NCBI GenBank assembly: GCA_036971475.1 | Contig: JBAIZL010000006.1 | Location: 5,067,501-5,131,500, forward strand | DNA length: 64,000 nucleotides | Direction: 5' to 3' | From: Prosapia bicincta | Lineage: Eukaryota; Arthropoda; Insecta; Hemiptera; Cercopidae | In this document: positions 44,810 to 55,508 of the stretch, piece by piece | Position numbering within the stretch: the first letter of the stretch is position 1 | How the letters are laid out: each line of letters starts with the position of its first letter | Program-made: the position numbers and the translations under genes | The notes under the pieces: generated by a model | Seen by the model: the letters and a program-made list of their open reading frames with translations, nothing else | Told to the model about the DNA's origin: nothing | The model's database searches: none

Positions 44810-46700
44810 GCTATTAATTAGTTAAATATCATGAAATACACCATTCTTTGTTTTGAGATTGATTTCAACACTTATTTGCGAAGGACTTGTAGGATTTAAA
44901 AGGATGAAAAGCGTGTAAAAAATGAGTCCAAAATGGCAAAAAAAAAGGAAACGCAGAGATAAGACCCAACTAACACTTTCACGCTTTTCCAACAGACTGA
45001 CTGGAAAATGGCGAGAGTATTGCACGTAGAGTGTGCACCGTAGTTTGAGAACAGAACAAGCGTGCAAAGTGGTTTCACAGAAAGTAAAGCCATATGAATT
45101 TCGAGAACTGCACCAAACACCAGGATCATAAAGACTTGCCATTCTTCTTATAGGACAAAAGGATAGAACAAAATGCAGAACCTTTAGATAATATTAAGAA
45201 AGGGATAAAACAATCTCATGATAATGGGGATAAGATATAATTATTACAACAGGTAGCCAGAATCACTTACTTAAAGTAGGAACACTTTATAATGAAGTCA
45301 TAGAGAAAAATGCCTACCCACTGCAAATAATGTATCATTAATAGGTTCTACACAGTAAGAAAAAGAATGTTGAACGAGCGTTAGTGGAATCCATCGACGG
45401 AATGACGGGCCCACAGAATGCAAACCGTTTACTATCAGGCAAATAACAAAGAGCAGTCCAGGACTGGAAACCTTGCTATGAAGGGTTAAATCACTTTTAC
45501 GTGGCCGCAACTCTCCTCTCACTGCTTGATACCCATGGGATAAATCTTCGTAGCCATTGACAATAATATGCCTCAAGAGCAGCCTTGAAGATATGCTTCA
45601 AATATTCATCAATTTCATTCCTACCAATTCGCAACTCCTTCAGCAAGAAATGAACAGACTTTGCCAGTAGAGCCCTAGCACCTTCCTAAACAACTAAATA
45701 GTGATAGGAGAACCCCTTCCAACGAACAAAGGAATACAAAAATTCATACTTGTTGGCCTTGTACAGATGTTGCTTTGGGATATTAGACTCCCGTGGCACC
45801 TCAATTCCATCACCCCTGAACGGAGTGTCGATGAGTGTGGTAAAAGATCTGTACACAAAGACGTAATGCCCAAAACAGAGGGAAACTCATAATGTCGGTT
45901 CCCAGGATCAATGCATATAATCCAATCCGTAGCTTTCCCTATAACAGATGAAAGAACCCTGCATGCTGGTCTCCTAAGTTTCTCACTTTCTATTTACAAA
46001 AGCAACAGGAACTGGGCTATTAAACCCCTTCCTCTTAGCCAAAGCAATGGCATAACTTACGTAAAAATCACTAAGACCCTGTCATGGCGCCAAATGAATC
46101 GTATTTCCTGCAGCGTCCGAGTCAACTAATATGTGGCGGGCAGTAGCAGACGCCGGTGAGTACAAACTACACAAGCTATATCAGATGCAAAACTGCAACA
46201 ACACAGATTACTTGGATCTGGGAGTATCCCTTGCAAGACATTTGCATAGAATTTCAACATTTTAGGAGACTGATCATACATAAAGGCTCTACATTCCAGT
46301 TTCAGAGGAATACACATTTCCCCCAACAGTGTCCAATCATTCTGCACCCTTACAAGCAAAGCATACTCATCATCTTCTATAAGTTTCTTCCTCGTGTGCT
46401 CCACCTCTGGGATCGGCCACTGACTGACTCAACCTAAACCCTGTCTATTATTTCTGATAGCAGTCATGTATCCTCAAACTCCACCCGCCACTGGAGAAAA
46501 AAGATCCTGCCTTGAGTCCTGCCATCACCTGAACAACCACTGCATCTCTAGAGGCCACTAAAAGGCTATTACTTGTAACCAAGAACTGCCTGTATATCGT
46601 AGATACACGCTTTAAACCAAACCAAATTTTCCTTCACTTCTGTACAACATACTCGTATCCATTAACTACTGCAGTCCAAGCGGAGGTCACCAAGTAAACA
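44810..46700 (-). pseudogene. Long decayed coding-like relic, unidentified
   Basis: On the minus strand, several open stretches (46404-46129, a shifted frame over ~46150-45980, one over ~45960-45700, 45576-45301 and 45142-44822) have balanced amino-acid composition unlike chance AT-rich ORFs. They follow one another with frame breaks, as a single old protein gene would. G+C is higher than in the flanks. I do not recognise a family. It could be the downstream part of the retroelement whose RT relic lies at 47540-47780 (same strand), an endogenised viral gene or a host pseudogene. Confidence 0.35.
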
Positions 46701-46832
46701 CCAAAGGCTCTTTTTGTTCAACTCTCGCTATAAAACTACTTCTTTTCCTAACTTGATTCTTTTAATTTAAAAAGAGATTGGAAAATACATGTTTATCACA
46801 ATCAGGTGTTTATTATACGTCCGCTGAAGAGT

Positions 46833-47524
46833 GCCAGTCTCCCGTGGCTACCATTGAAACTATTAACTATCTTTTGTTTACGGTTATTAAGGTTGGCGGT
46901 AATGTAAGAAAAACCATTACAAAGTAAAGACACTTTGTCCAGTTGTAAACCTCAAACCCCCTTCACAGAAGCCAGTCTCCCGTGGCAACCATTAAAACTA
47001 TTAACTATCTTTTGTTTACGGTTATTAAGGTTGGCGGTAATGTAAGAAAAACCATTACAAAGTAAAGACGCTTTGTCCAGTTGTAAACCTCAAACCCCCT
47101 TCACAGAAGCCAGTCTCCCGTGGCAACCATTAAAACTATTAACTATCTTTCGTTTACGGTTATCAAGGTTGGCGGTAATGTAAGAAAAACCATTACAAAG
47201 TAAAGACACTTTGTCCAGTTGTAAACCTCAAACCCCCTTCACAGAAGCCAGTCTCCCGTGGCAACCATTAAAACTATTAACTATCTTTCGTTTACGGTTA
47301 TCAAGGTTGGCGGTAATGTAAGAAAAACCATTACAAAGTAAAGACACTTTGTCCAGTTGTAAAACTCAAACCCCCTTCACAAAAGTCAGCCCCTTGTGGC
47401 AACCATTGAAACTATCAACTATCTTTCATTTACAGTTATCAAGGTTTGGCAGTAATAGAAAAAAAAACATTAAAAAGTAAAGAAACTTTGTCCAGTTGTA
47501 AAACTCAAACCCCTTTCACAGAAG
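46833..47524. repeat. Minisatellite, five 138-bp units
   Basis: The block GCCAGTCTCCCGTGGC starts units at 46833, 46971, 47109 and 47247, with a diverged one at 47385, a constant 138-bp period. The central units are nearly identical, while the first boundary and last unit are more diverged. That is typical of unequal exchange. Although 138 is a multiple of three, no frame is open across a unit. Confidence 0.9.
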
Positions 47525-47539
47525 CCATGACATAGTCTT

Positions 47540-47780
47540 CTCTGTACCTCATACCAAAGAAAGCCAAATGTCATCAGCGTCGGAAGTCTCAATCTTCCCT
47601 TCCTTAAGCAATAAAAACTTAAGCAATATTTGGGACTTTCTTCACCCTCTTAAACAATAAATTAAACACCATTACAAAGGCAATGGGTGACAAAAGACAT
47701 CCCTGAAACAACCCCTTATCATAGGAGAAAACATCAATCCCCCACTCTCTTAAATGAATCAAGAAACATAAGAGTTTTAA
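47540..47780 (-). pseudogene. Non-LTR reverse transcriptase relic
   Basis: On the minus strand, 47770-47650 reads YDKGLFQGCLLSPIAFVMVFN, corresponding to the RT block 4 motif (KGxxQGxPLSPxLFxxxxN). After a frame break, 47590-47545 reads SDADDIWLSLV, corresponding to the YADD catalytic block. The domain is compressed and has stops. The fingers region upstream is missing. The LINE clade cannot be decided from this little sequence. Confidence 0.65.
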
Positions 47781-48149
47781 TAAGAAAATACTATAGTTTT
47801 CAATTATGTATGTTATAATATAAATAAATTATAGGTTTTATAATTTGTAAGTTTTTACAAATTTACAAAATAAATTAAAGTTGGGATATTCATAAACTAA
47901 TGTAAAAGTGATTAAATAAATAATTTGATTCAAATTTTAAAGTTCTGTTGTATTATTCGTCCCTATAAATTTTTCAATAATTTTAAGAAAAACCTGTACA
48001 CATTGTATATTAGTGTACAAGTCATTAACCCCTGTGTATATACATCAATCAAACTTATAGGGAAATATTTTAGAAAATATAACAGATATGAGAATTTTAT
48101 GTCCAGAAATGTCTAAGGGATTTAGAAAATAAAAACATACTTTAAATTT

Positions 48150-48884
48150 TCTTTTATTTATGCCAAAAAAGCAACAAGCAGAAATGATTTGTTATGGCTG
48201 ACTTGTACAATAAAGTGGGACTAGTTCTAAAACTGTTAACATAATAAATAATACAATCTATGTCTTCAGACTTGTTGGAATGCTGGGCCACAAGACCATA
48301 TGGTTATAAATGCAAAAAGAAAATATTTATATATCTATAATAATGCACCTTTTACATTAGAATTAAAAATTAAAACATGAACAAATACAATTTATCTTTC
48401 TTATACATATCTATATATATATATATATAATATAATATAATTGGACTTCACAAAACTTATTAATATAATAATATTACTAATAATTTTATAAAATAAAGAT
48501 ACTTTTGGTCATATAAAATTAGTTAAGGAATATTTTATTTATCCAGCCAACATTTTAAAAAACGCTTCTAATACAGTTTAAAAAGTACTTTCAATTTTTA
48601 AAATATATAAATTATAAATAACAACATGGAAGCACTTACAACATTATTTTTACAAAACTGTAAAATATCACCAAACAGCAGCTACGGGCGGATCTATTGT
48701 AAGTTTAGAATCCATTGTAAATTTATTGTTTCAATACTCAAATTAGAAAATTTAAATGACTAAAGTACAAAATTATTACAAATCTAGTACAATAATAATA
48801 TGAAATGAGTTGATCCCCTGGTTTGAGCAAGGATCAGGGAAAACTCTAGTTGGCTCAGACTCTTGTTAAAAACTTTGTAATCCT
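48150..48884 (-). other. cib: Probable 3'UTR of the ciboulot-type gene
   Basis: After the stop at 48887-48885 the minus strand runs AT-rich without coding. AATAAA-type signals appear, including one at about 48158-48153, which would give a ~730-nt 3'UTR. The exact cleavage site cannot be fixed from sequence alone. Confidence 0.35.
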
Positions 48885-48910
48885 TTACGCTTTCTTCTCC
48901 AAATCAATAA
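48885..48910 (-). CDS. cib: Thymosin-beta (ciboulot-type) gene, last coding exon
   Basis: The acceptor AG is at 48912-48911. The exon then supplies two bases completing a split Val codon, followed by IDLEKKA and TAA (48887-48885). Joined to the 53-kb exon it gives LPTKEVIDLEKKA, the standard C-terminal ending of thymosin-beta proteins. The phase-1 junction agrees exactly with the donor at 53008. Only nine residues are encoded here, which would be missed by ORF searches. The intron before it is 4.1 kb and contains a piggyBac derivative and a dead mariner. Confidence 0.85.
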
Positions 48911-49117
48911 CTAAAATCAACCATAATATTATTAGCTTCATGAAAACAAATATCCATCCACATAAAAATATGATGGTCATTATTCATTAATTTATATTAC
49001 ATGCACAAACAAAAAATAAGACATTGTGTTGTTTTTTTAATATGTGTAGGATTCATAAGAACGTTATTTTAATTGTGTAGCATATGTTATTATTATGTTT
49101 ACTTTTATGAATTATTA

Positions 49118-50008
49118 TATGTCTAAAAAATAACTCACACTACCTTATTTTAAATAAAAAATTTTAATTTTTTTATGTAAACATATATTTTGACAAGTAC
49201 ATTTAAAAACCTATTTTTCTACATAATCTTTTTTTCCATACATTTTTGGTACCATGGTAAACGTTTTTTCAATCCAATGCCATACCAATCTACTGCCATA
49301 GCGGTTAGCCATCTTTCAAAGTCTCGCTTCAAATTTGCAAAACAATTACATCCAAGATGTTGCTTCAGAAACAAGTGGTAGTCACTTAGTGCAAGGCAGG
49401 AGAAAGGTGGATGTCTGAAAACATCCCATCGAAGCTCCTCAAGCACATCTCGAGTCTAACAAGCAACATGTGCGAGAGAGAGTTGTTGTGGAACAAAAAA
49501 ATTGTTTTTGTCAGTTTTGAAAGACGAAGATTGTCATAAGGGCATGCATTGAGAAATTTTGAGACAGTTGAGAAAGAATTTCATCAAGCGTTAGGCGCCG
49601 ATCGATGTCAATGGCCCGCTGAGCATCTTCTACAACAGTTGGAATGTGAGAAGTGGAGAGGTCAGTTCGTTTTTCATCATATAATGTTGTTCTCCTTTCA
49701 ATGAATGACTGATGCCAAGGAGAAACCATTAACCTTGACATAATGTTTTCACCATAAACACTATGAATTTCAGTCGCATTTTTATTTTTGCCGTTAAAAA
49801 ACTAACAACACCACGATCTTCACAATTGGGGCAATAACAGTAAAACTTCCATAGTGGATGGTACCTGACCGCCCACTCGATTGACTCATGCGCATAGAAA
49901 TTTTACAGTGCTGCCACTACACCCAGGCACAAATTTTCCACATCTCCCAACATTTTTTGCCAGCCACATAAATTTTAAGAAATAGTGTAACTTACTTATG
50001 AGACAACC
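49118..50008 (-). mobile_element. Decayed, internally deleted mariner element
   Basis: The coding remnant on the minus strand has an N-terminal part (VYGENIMSRLMV, WHQSFIERRTTLYDEKR, RRLTLDEILSQL; about 49810-49511). After a deletion of most of the catalytic core comes the C-terminal part (LEELRWDVFRHPPFSCLALSDYHLFLKQHLG; 49446-49219), where the normal YSPDLAPSD has become FSCLALSD. The inverted ends GTCTAAAAAATAACTCACAC (49121) and GTCTCATAAGTAAGTTACAC (read inward from 50004) match at about 20 of 28 positions. It lies in the last intron of the thymosin-beta gene. Confidence 0.75.
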
Positions 50009-50096
50009 CTAGTATAACACTGTAAACAGTTTCCCATCTGCTTAATGACTAGATGAATTATTATGTCTATATTTGAACATCTTTGGTCATGCTTAA

Positions 50097-51458
50097 CCCT
50101 AGAAGCGGCAGCTGTCGATTTTCCGACAGTTCGTGCGATCGCTAAACTGTAGATGTCGCTTTTACGACACTTGTACATTGGCCCTTACTGCATCGTTTAA
50201 AAGTTCCGTATGAATCCAATAGATAGCGTAGGCTGTTCTCTATTATTTTCTGAACACACACGAGTTTTTGTTTTCGTTCTAGACTGAGGAATGGGTTTAC
50301 TATTCCGTTTCCAAAAGTAGTCTGACCAATGCGTTCGGAGCCATTCCATTCGTTTCGGTTCACAAAGGCATACACTCCCTGTATTGTTTTGTTTACAGTG
50401 TCGTAGCATGTATTTTAGGAGTTTAGGTATTTCGTTTTATAATTAATAACTTTATAATAAATATTTGTGAGTGTATATATTATTAGACTATTATCCTGCA
50501 ACCGCCCAACTATGAGATACTGGAAGAAGATTTTCTTCAATGTGGTGGACATGGCTCTTCTAAATGGATACATTATATATTCAAAAAATACAGACAAACC
50601 TGTCACTAGGCATAATTTTATTGTGTCTGTAGTGGAGTCCTTGTGGCAAGAGGACCCAGAATCTGCTCCCACCTCAGGCCCTTCAACGGATAGTGGTTCT
50701 TCACATGAACTTGCAAAATTGGATGGGAGGAAAGAAAGAACTTGTGAAGTTTGTGGTCATGACCCACATAAACGAGGAAGGTCAACATATTGGTGTCCTG
50801 GTTGTAATGTGGGTGTACATCCAAAATGTTTTTCTAAATTGAAACATTCCTACCGCACCAATCCCAGAAAAAGGAGGATGGAAAATTAGGTATAATTATT
50901 CAATTAAATGTGTAAATATATTAAAAGTAGATATTTAGATATAGGTATAAAACATTATATAGGCATAACAGTGTATAATAAACAGTGCTTTAGGGGAAAC
51001 GTTTTATAAATATAATATAGGCTAGGGAGTAGTGTATGACAGTTTTGCCCAACAAACAGTTTACGCGTATGTGATCAGCAAAAAAATCATAGAAAATTGG
51101 AAACTGCATCAAATTCTATGGAACAAAGCTGAGTGAAATCAGAAAATCTTTCTTTATTATTTGTATATTTCAGTTTTTCAGACAGTAATGCATATGGTTT
51201 TTTATTTTTCTTCAAACATAAAAAAATGATAATTGTTTTTGGAAAAATTCTTATTTTCATAAAAATAACATTCAAAGTAATCAAAATATAAATTTTCTGA
51301 TGCATAGAACAAAATCTTCAACATTTTTTCTTCAAATAAAATATATAGATGTCAAACTTTGTGTGAAAAATGTAATTTATAGAATTATTTCAAAATAAGA
51401 TGTTTATGCGGGTCATTTTGTACTGCCAGTTAGGAAAATAACACTGCAGCTTCTAGGG
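50097..51458 (+). mobile_element. piggyBac derivative 2 (C-terminal part only)
   Basis: TTAA duplications lie at 50093-50096 and 51459-51462. The inverted ends are CCCTAGAAGCGGCAG and, read inward from the right, CCCTAGAAGCTGCAG (14 of 15). It is 1362 bp. Short palindromes CTGTCGATTTTCCGACAG (50112-50129) and TGTCGCTTTTACGACA (50154-50169) sit inside the left end. It lies antisense to the host gene in the last intron of the thymosin-beta gene. Confidence 0.9.
50512..50889 (+). pseudogene. piggyBac transposase C-terminus with cysteine-rich domain
   Basis: The open frame begins at 50467. Piggybac-like sequence starts with MRYWKKIFFNVVDMALLNGYIIY at 50512, matching the end of the DDE domain (RxxKWWxxxFxxLxxxAxxNxYIxY). 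About 80 residues later is CEVCGHDPHKRGRSTYWCPGCNVGVHPKCF, a C2-C2-H-C pattern of the C-terminal cysteine-rich domain that recognises transposon ends. It ends with a basic tail and TAG at 50887. The catalytic Asp residues are absent, so it cannot transpose by itself. An intact DNA-binding domain without a nuclease could act as a competitor, which is inference. Confidence 0.8.
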
Positions 51459-51462
51459 TTAA

Positions 51463-53003
51463 CAAACATTTTCAAGAAGTCCTTTTTTATACTTTTATGG
51501 CTAAGGTGGTCATGGTTTATGCCTGGACTGTATTATGGAACATTTTTCTAAATGGTTTTACGAGTGGTTACAGTTCCAAGTTGGTTGTGTGTACAGAGGC
51601 GGTACTGAAAAAGTAATTTGTTTTGTAAAGCTTGTCATAATTTTACTTTTTTTGTTACTTTTGTATTCTAAGCAATGATCTACACAGTATTAGAATAACA
51701 ATGGTTTGGCTTAGTATGGCGCTGTAATCCTTAATTAGGTTAGTATTGTTCTTCATACTCGTCTCTAGTAAATAATTGTAAATTTTGTAATCTTGAAAAG
51801 GGTCACATATTCCTGAATGTGACTGAAACAACAAATAAATGAATAACTTAAAAATAATATTCACTTTGTGCTTTTCGTTAGAATCCAACCGATCACTATA
51901 AAAGACTTACATGTTTCTCCAGTTATGCAAGTAGTTATTATAAGGGCACACTTCATCCAATCACACTCACAAACACTACCAGTTCAGTAATTTGATTGGG
52001 AAATCGGCCATGAATAATATCTTGATATAACTTCTCTTAACCTTTCCTGGTATAACTATAAGTTGAGGGAGGAACTTTAGCAAATTTTTGAGCTCCAAGA
52101 GATCATTGATGTATTCATGATTAAATACAACGTCCTGTGCTTAAATTGGCATTAAACATGAATACAAAATTTTGTGTTTACAGTTTATATAACTGTCTCA
52201 TCTTAACATTTTAAATCTTAAAATCACAAGGTAAAACTTCTTAATCTGTAGTTGACTTTTGCAGGTAAAGGCACTCCAAAGATAGCTAAACTTTTCTGAA
52301 ACCAGCTGCTAATTTTCCTCACTGCTAAAAAGTATTGAAAATTTCAAGCTATTTCGAACACTTCATTCTTTTGAGTCATTTTCAAGACCTGATTTATAAA
52401 TTCATTTGAAAGTATAAAATGCGTCCACGCTAAAATGGGGAGAAACTATGAAGATAAACAACCTAATGGAAAAACTTGTTTCAAAGAATTTTGCTTCTTG
52501 GAACAATTCCCATTAGTAAATATAAGTAGACGGTTTAAAATCCAGTTCTTTCAAAGGATTTTTTACTGTGCAATAATATATATTGCCCGAGTCGTGGGCA
52601 AGAAAGTTTATTTGGTTGGGTGTTTTGTTAATGAAAATCCTTGGCCTATAATGATGTGTTATATATAATTATATATTTGATCTTGTATTGTTTTTTAACT
52701 ACATACAAAAAGATCCTGATTTATTGAAGATGTGTTTTCTTCAAAATGTATTGTTGTTGGTTTTTGTGGTGATTAAATATTTCTAAATTTTTGGTTAATT
52801 TTAATGTTATATTTTATTCATAAAGTATAGATATCTATAACTTATCAATTATTTTATAAATGAAAAATGTCATACATTTTATGAACGCCGAAACAAATAT
52901 GCTGAAAATATCACCAATAAATAGTGCTTTTGCTATGATTTTTTTTTTCAATTACATCAACAGTGATATAAAATACCTTGCAAGATAATCAACATAATGA
53001 CAA
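51463..53003. other. Intron DNA of the thymosin-beta gene, nothing else recognised
   Basis: This part of the last intron is AT-rich with no clear repeat or coding content. Confidence 0.4.
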
Positions 53004-53008
53004 CTTAC

Positions 53009-53122
53009 CCTCTTTTGTTGGTAATGGGTTCTTCTCTTGGGTTTCTGTATGCTTCAGCTTGCTAGGATCAAAATTTTCAATTCCTTGAAATAGTTTCTGT
53101 TGCCCCTTCTCAGTTTCAATAA
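53009..53122 (-). CDS. cib: Thymosin-beta (ciboulot-type) gene, internal exon, module C
   Basis: The exon is 114 nt, with acceptor AG at 53124-53123 and donor GTAAG at 53008-53004, phase 1 at both ends. It encodes one thymosin-beta/WH2-like actin-binding module: [19 protein letters not shown], then the core [16 protein letters not shown]. The LKHTET motif binds the barbed face of actin monomers and the following proline-rich segment caps the pointed side. Exon-to-module correspondence is exact, so exon gain or skipping would add or remove whole modules without changing frame. Family members (insect ciboulot and relatives) promote or sequester actin depending on module sequence. Confidence 0.93.
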
Positions 53123-53406
53123 CTAAATTTTTTTAAAAATAAATTAGTAAAACAAATGAGAAACAAATTCTTTATATACTACATTTACAATTCATGTTTA
53201 CTCTGGACCTCCATCATCCTCATAGTTCTTCATAATATACATGCATGTACTTCAAAGTATATAAAATTTAGATTTTAACGTTTAGTTATGTTTTCACCAA
53301 TATTCCATTATTATTTATATTCCATTAATTATATAAATTATTTAATTAAATTAACTATTACTACTTAAAGAGAATCGTAACTTGAGCTAGCAAAGTTAAA
53401 TATTAA

Positions 53407-54459
53407 CCCTTAGCACTCGACTGTCGGGGCAGCCCCGCCAAGCGTATATTGCAGTTTACTCGTATGTCGGGAGTCACCCGACACGATTTTCAAATGCCTA
53501 TAACTCGTCTGCGGCTAAGCCGACGACATTCAATCCTTTACCATTTGGTGCTACACTCTATTGACAATAATGTGAACAAAGTTGAAAATGCCTAGGAATA
53601 TGTGAGTCATCACAAAATCTAGTTTGCCGCTACGTTGTAAGCTGCAAGTAGGTAACAGTTTTGCCGGTTATTTGTTTACTCGTAGTTTGCCGTGGCTTCA
53701 CTTGCAATTAGTGTTTCTGAAATTCCTGATCTTTTACTTGATCCTGATTTAGTAGAATGTATTTCAGTTTCATAAACAAAATAACTAAACCAACAGGTAT
53801 TTGTAAATATAACCAGTTTATGGGTGGTGTAGATTTAGCTGTTCAATATAATGAACCATGCAGTTTTACAAGACGAACAAATAAAGGGTGGAGGAAAATG
53901 TTTTTCTGGCTGTTAGTAGTAGCTGTAGTAAACAGTTTTATTATCTATAATAACAAAAAAAAGGAATTAGAGAAAATACTGTTAAACAAATATAGTTTCG
54001 CCAAAACTTCGTGATAGAATGCATTGGTTATATCAGGAATAACCCGTATAGTAAGAAGGGTCGGCCATCAACTACTGATAAAGAAGAAAGACTGAATGGG
54101 AAATTACATTTAATCTTTTCCAATGATAAAAGTAGTTCTAAGGATTGTGTAGTTTGCAGTAACAGGAAGATAAAAGGAGGTAGAAGGAAACAGCCTTTCA
54201 CTGCAAAACATGCAGCAGAAAACCAGGATTTCATCCGGAAGGCTGTTTTCAAAGATATCATACTCTGCAAAACTACAAATAAGTTAATAAAATCATGTAC
54301 ATACAGTATTAGTAAATAAAAATAGCTTAGTTTCCTAAAATCATGTAAGACAAAACAAACTTTTCCATAAACAATAATGCAACTTGCAGGCGAGGAATTT
54401 GTCTCAAATTAATTACAAGTGGGGAAGCAAAGCATGTTAAAAAATCCGAGCGCTAAGGG
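53407..54459 (+). mobile_element. piggyBac derivative 3 (C-terminal part only)
   Basis: TTAA duplications lie at 53403-53406 and 54460-54463. The ends are CCCTTAGCACTCG and, read inward from the right, CCCTTAGCGCTCG (12 of 13). It is 1053 bp. Palindromes GGGGCAGCCCC (53426-53436) and TGTCGGGAGTCACCCGACA (53465-53483) lie inside the left end. It is in the intron between modules B and C of the thymosin-beta gene, in antisense orientation. Confidence 0.9.
53757..54319 (+). pseudogene. piggyBac transposase C-terminal part (frameshifted)
   Basis: The first frame (to 54014) has KYNQFMGGVDLAVQYN, the conserved piggyBac YNxxMGGVDxxDQ motif containing the last catalytic Asp of the DDD triad. Then WRKMFFWLLVVAVVNSFIIYN matches the insertion/DDE end. 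A second frame from 54011 continues with GRPSTTDKEERLNGKLHLI and KDCVVCSNRKIKGGRRK, the start of the C-terminal cysteine-rich domain, which is degraded (later Cys missing). The N-terminal two thirds are deleted. Confidence 0.8.
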
Positions 54460-54463
54460 TTAA

Positions 54464-55255
54464 ACATTTTAACTGATCATAATTTGAAATAGTTTGTGTT
54501 TTTAATTTAAAGAACTTTCGATATGTTAAATAAACTTATGCAACAACTTTACATAATTAAAATATAAAAATACCCCATTTTAGAATATATTGGCTTTAAT
54601 AAAATTCTAATAAAATAACAGAAATATAAATGTTATTAATAAAAATACTATTAAGGACTTAATAATATAGTACCAATATCAATTGTGCCGTCATTATGAT
54701 AGAAACTAATAACTAACTTTTCTTCTGGGTCTAGACATAGATTATATATGGAATAAAGATACAATGTTTTCATATATTTTTAATTTCTTACAATTGTTTG
54801 CAAGCAACAGTTTTTTTCTTAGAATAGTATTTAGTTTTAGTCTATTATTTATGTTATACAGCTTTATACTGCACAGCCATGCTATAGTATATGTTATTGT
54901 TTTTGTTATGTATTAGCGAAGCAATGTACAACCAAGCCGGACATTATAATACTGGGTATTTCATAAATGTAATAGTTATTTAACGACTCATCACTTGTAT
55001 TAGGTGTTACGGAAATCATGCATCCCAGCTAATATGTATTAAAGAAATTACATAATGCTTACTTCACTACCTTTATCTCTTTATATGGGATATGGGAAAT
55101 GAAATATATTTATGTAAAAGCCATTAGCTTTACACGGTTCTTTATTTTGAAAATAAAAACAGTAGTGTATTTATAAATCAGTTCAGATATTGTTATCAAA
55201 GATCATTTTGACAATATAAGAAAGTTACTTGTAATGATCTTGAATTCACTGATTA
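54464..55255. other. Intron DNA, nothing recognised
   Basis: AT-rich intronic sequence without supported repeats or coding segments. Confidence 0.4.
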
Positions 55256-55257
55256 AA

Positions 55258-55452
55258 TTATAAGTAATTATTGCATAACTGCATGAATACTTTAAAACTT
55301 ACTTGCTGACACGTTTCGAAACAATCGTTTCATTTACAAAACTAAATGTCTACGGTCCTACAGTTAGCTTGGTAAACGAAATGATTGTTTTGAAACATCT
55401 CAGCAAGTAAGTTCTAATCTATTCATTCAGTTATGCAATAATTACTTATATA
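55258..55452. mobile_element. Foldback MITE family A, copy 2
   Basis: Inverted arms 55258-55341 and 55372-55452 share ACTTACTTGCTGACACGTTT and its complement. The family is identified by CTTACTTGCTGACRCGTTT, CACTGATTAAAYTATAA and AACAATYGTT shared with the copy at 7458-7654. It lies 57 bp left of the mariner, so the two are independent neighbours in the same intron. Confidence 0.75.
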
Positions 55453-55508
55453 TAAGAAAGAAAAAAACAGTCTGTGACTTTAGTTGTCTATGGTATTTGG
55501 TGAATCTA

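Noticed and set aside
46833..47524. Regular repeats that could suggest a CRISPR-like array or a repeat protein
   Set aside because: The units are contiguous with no unique spacers, no frame is open across a unit, and the context is a eukaryotic genome.
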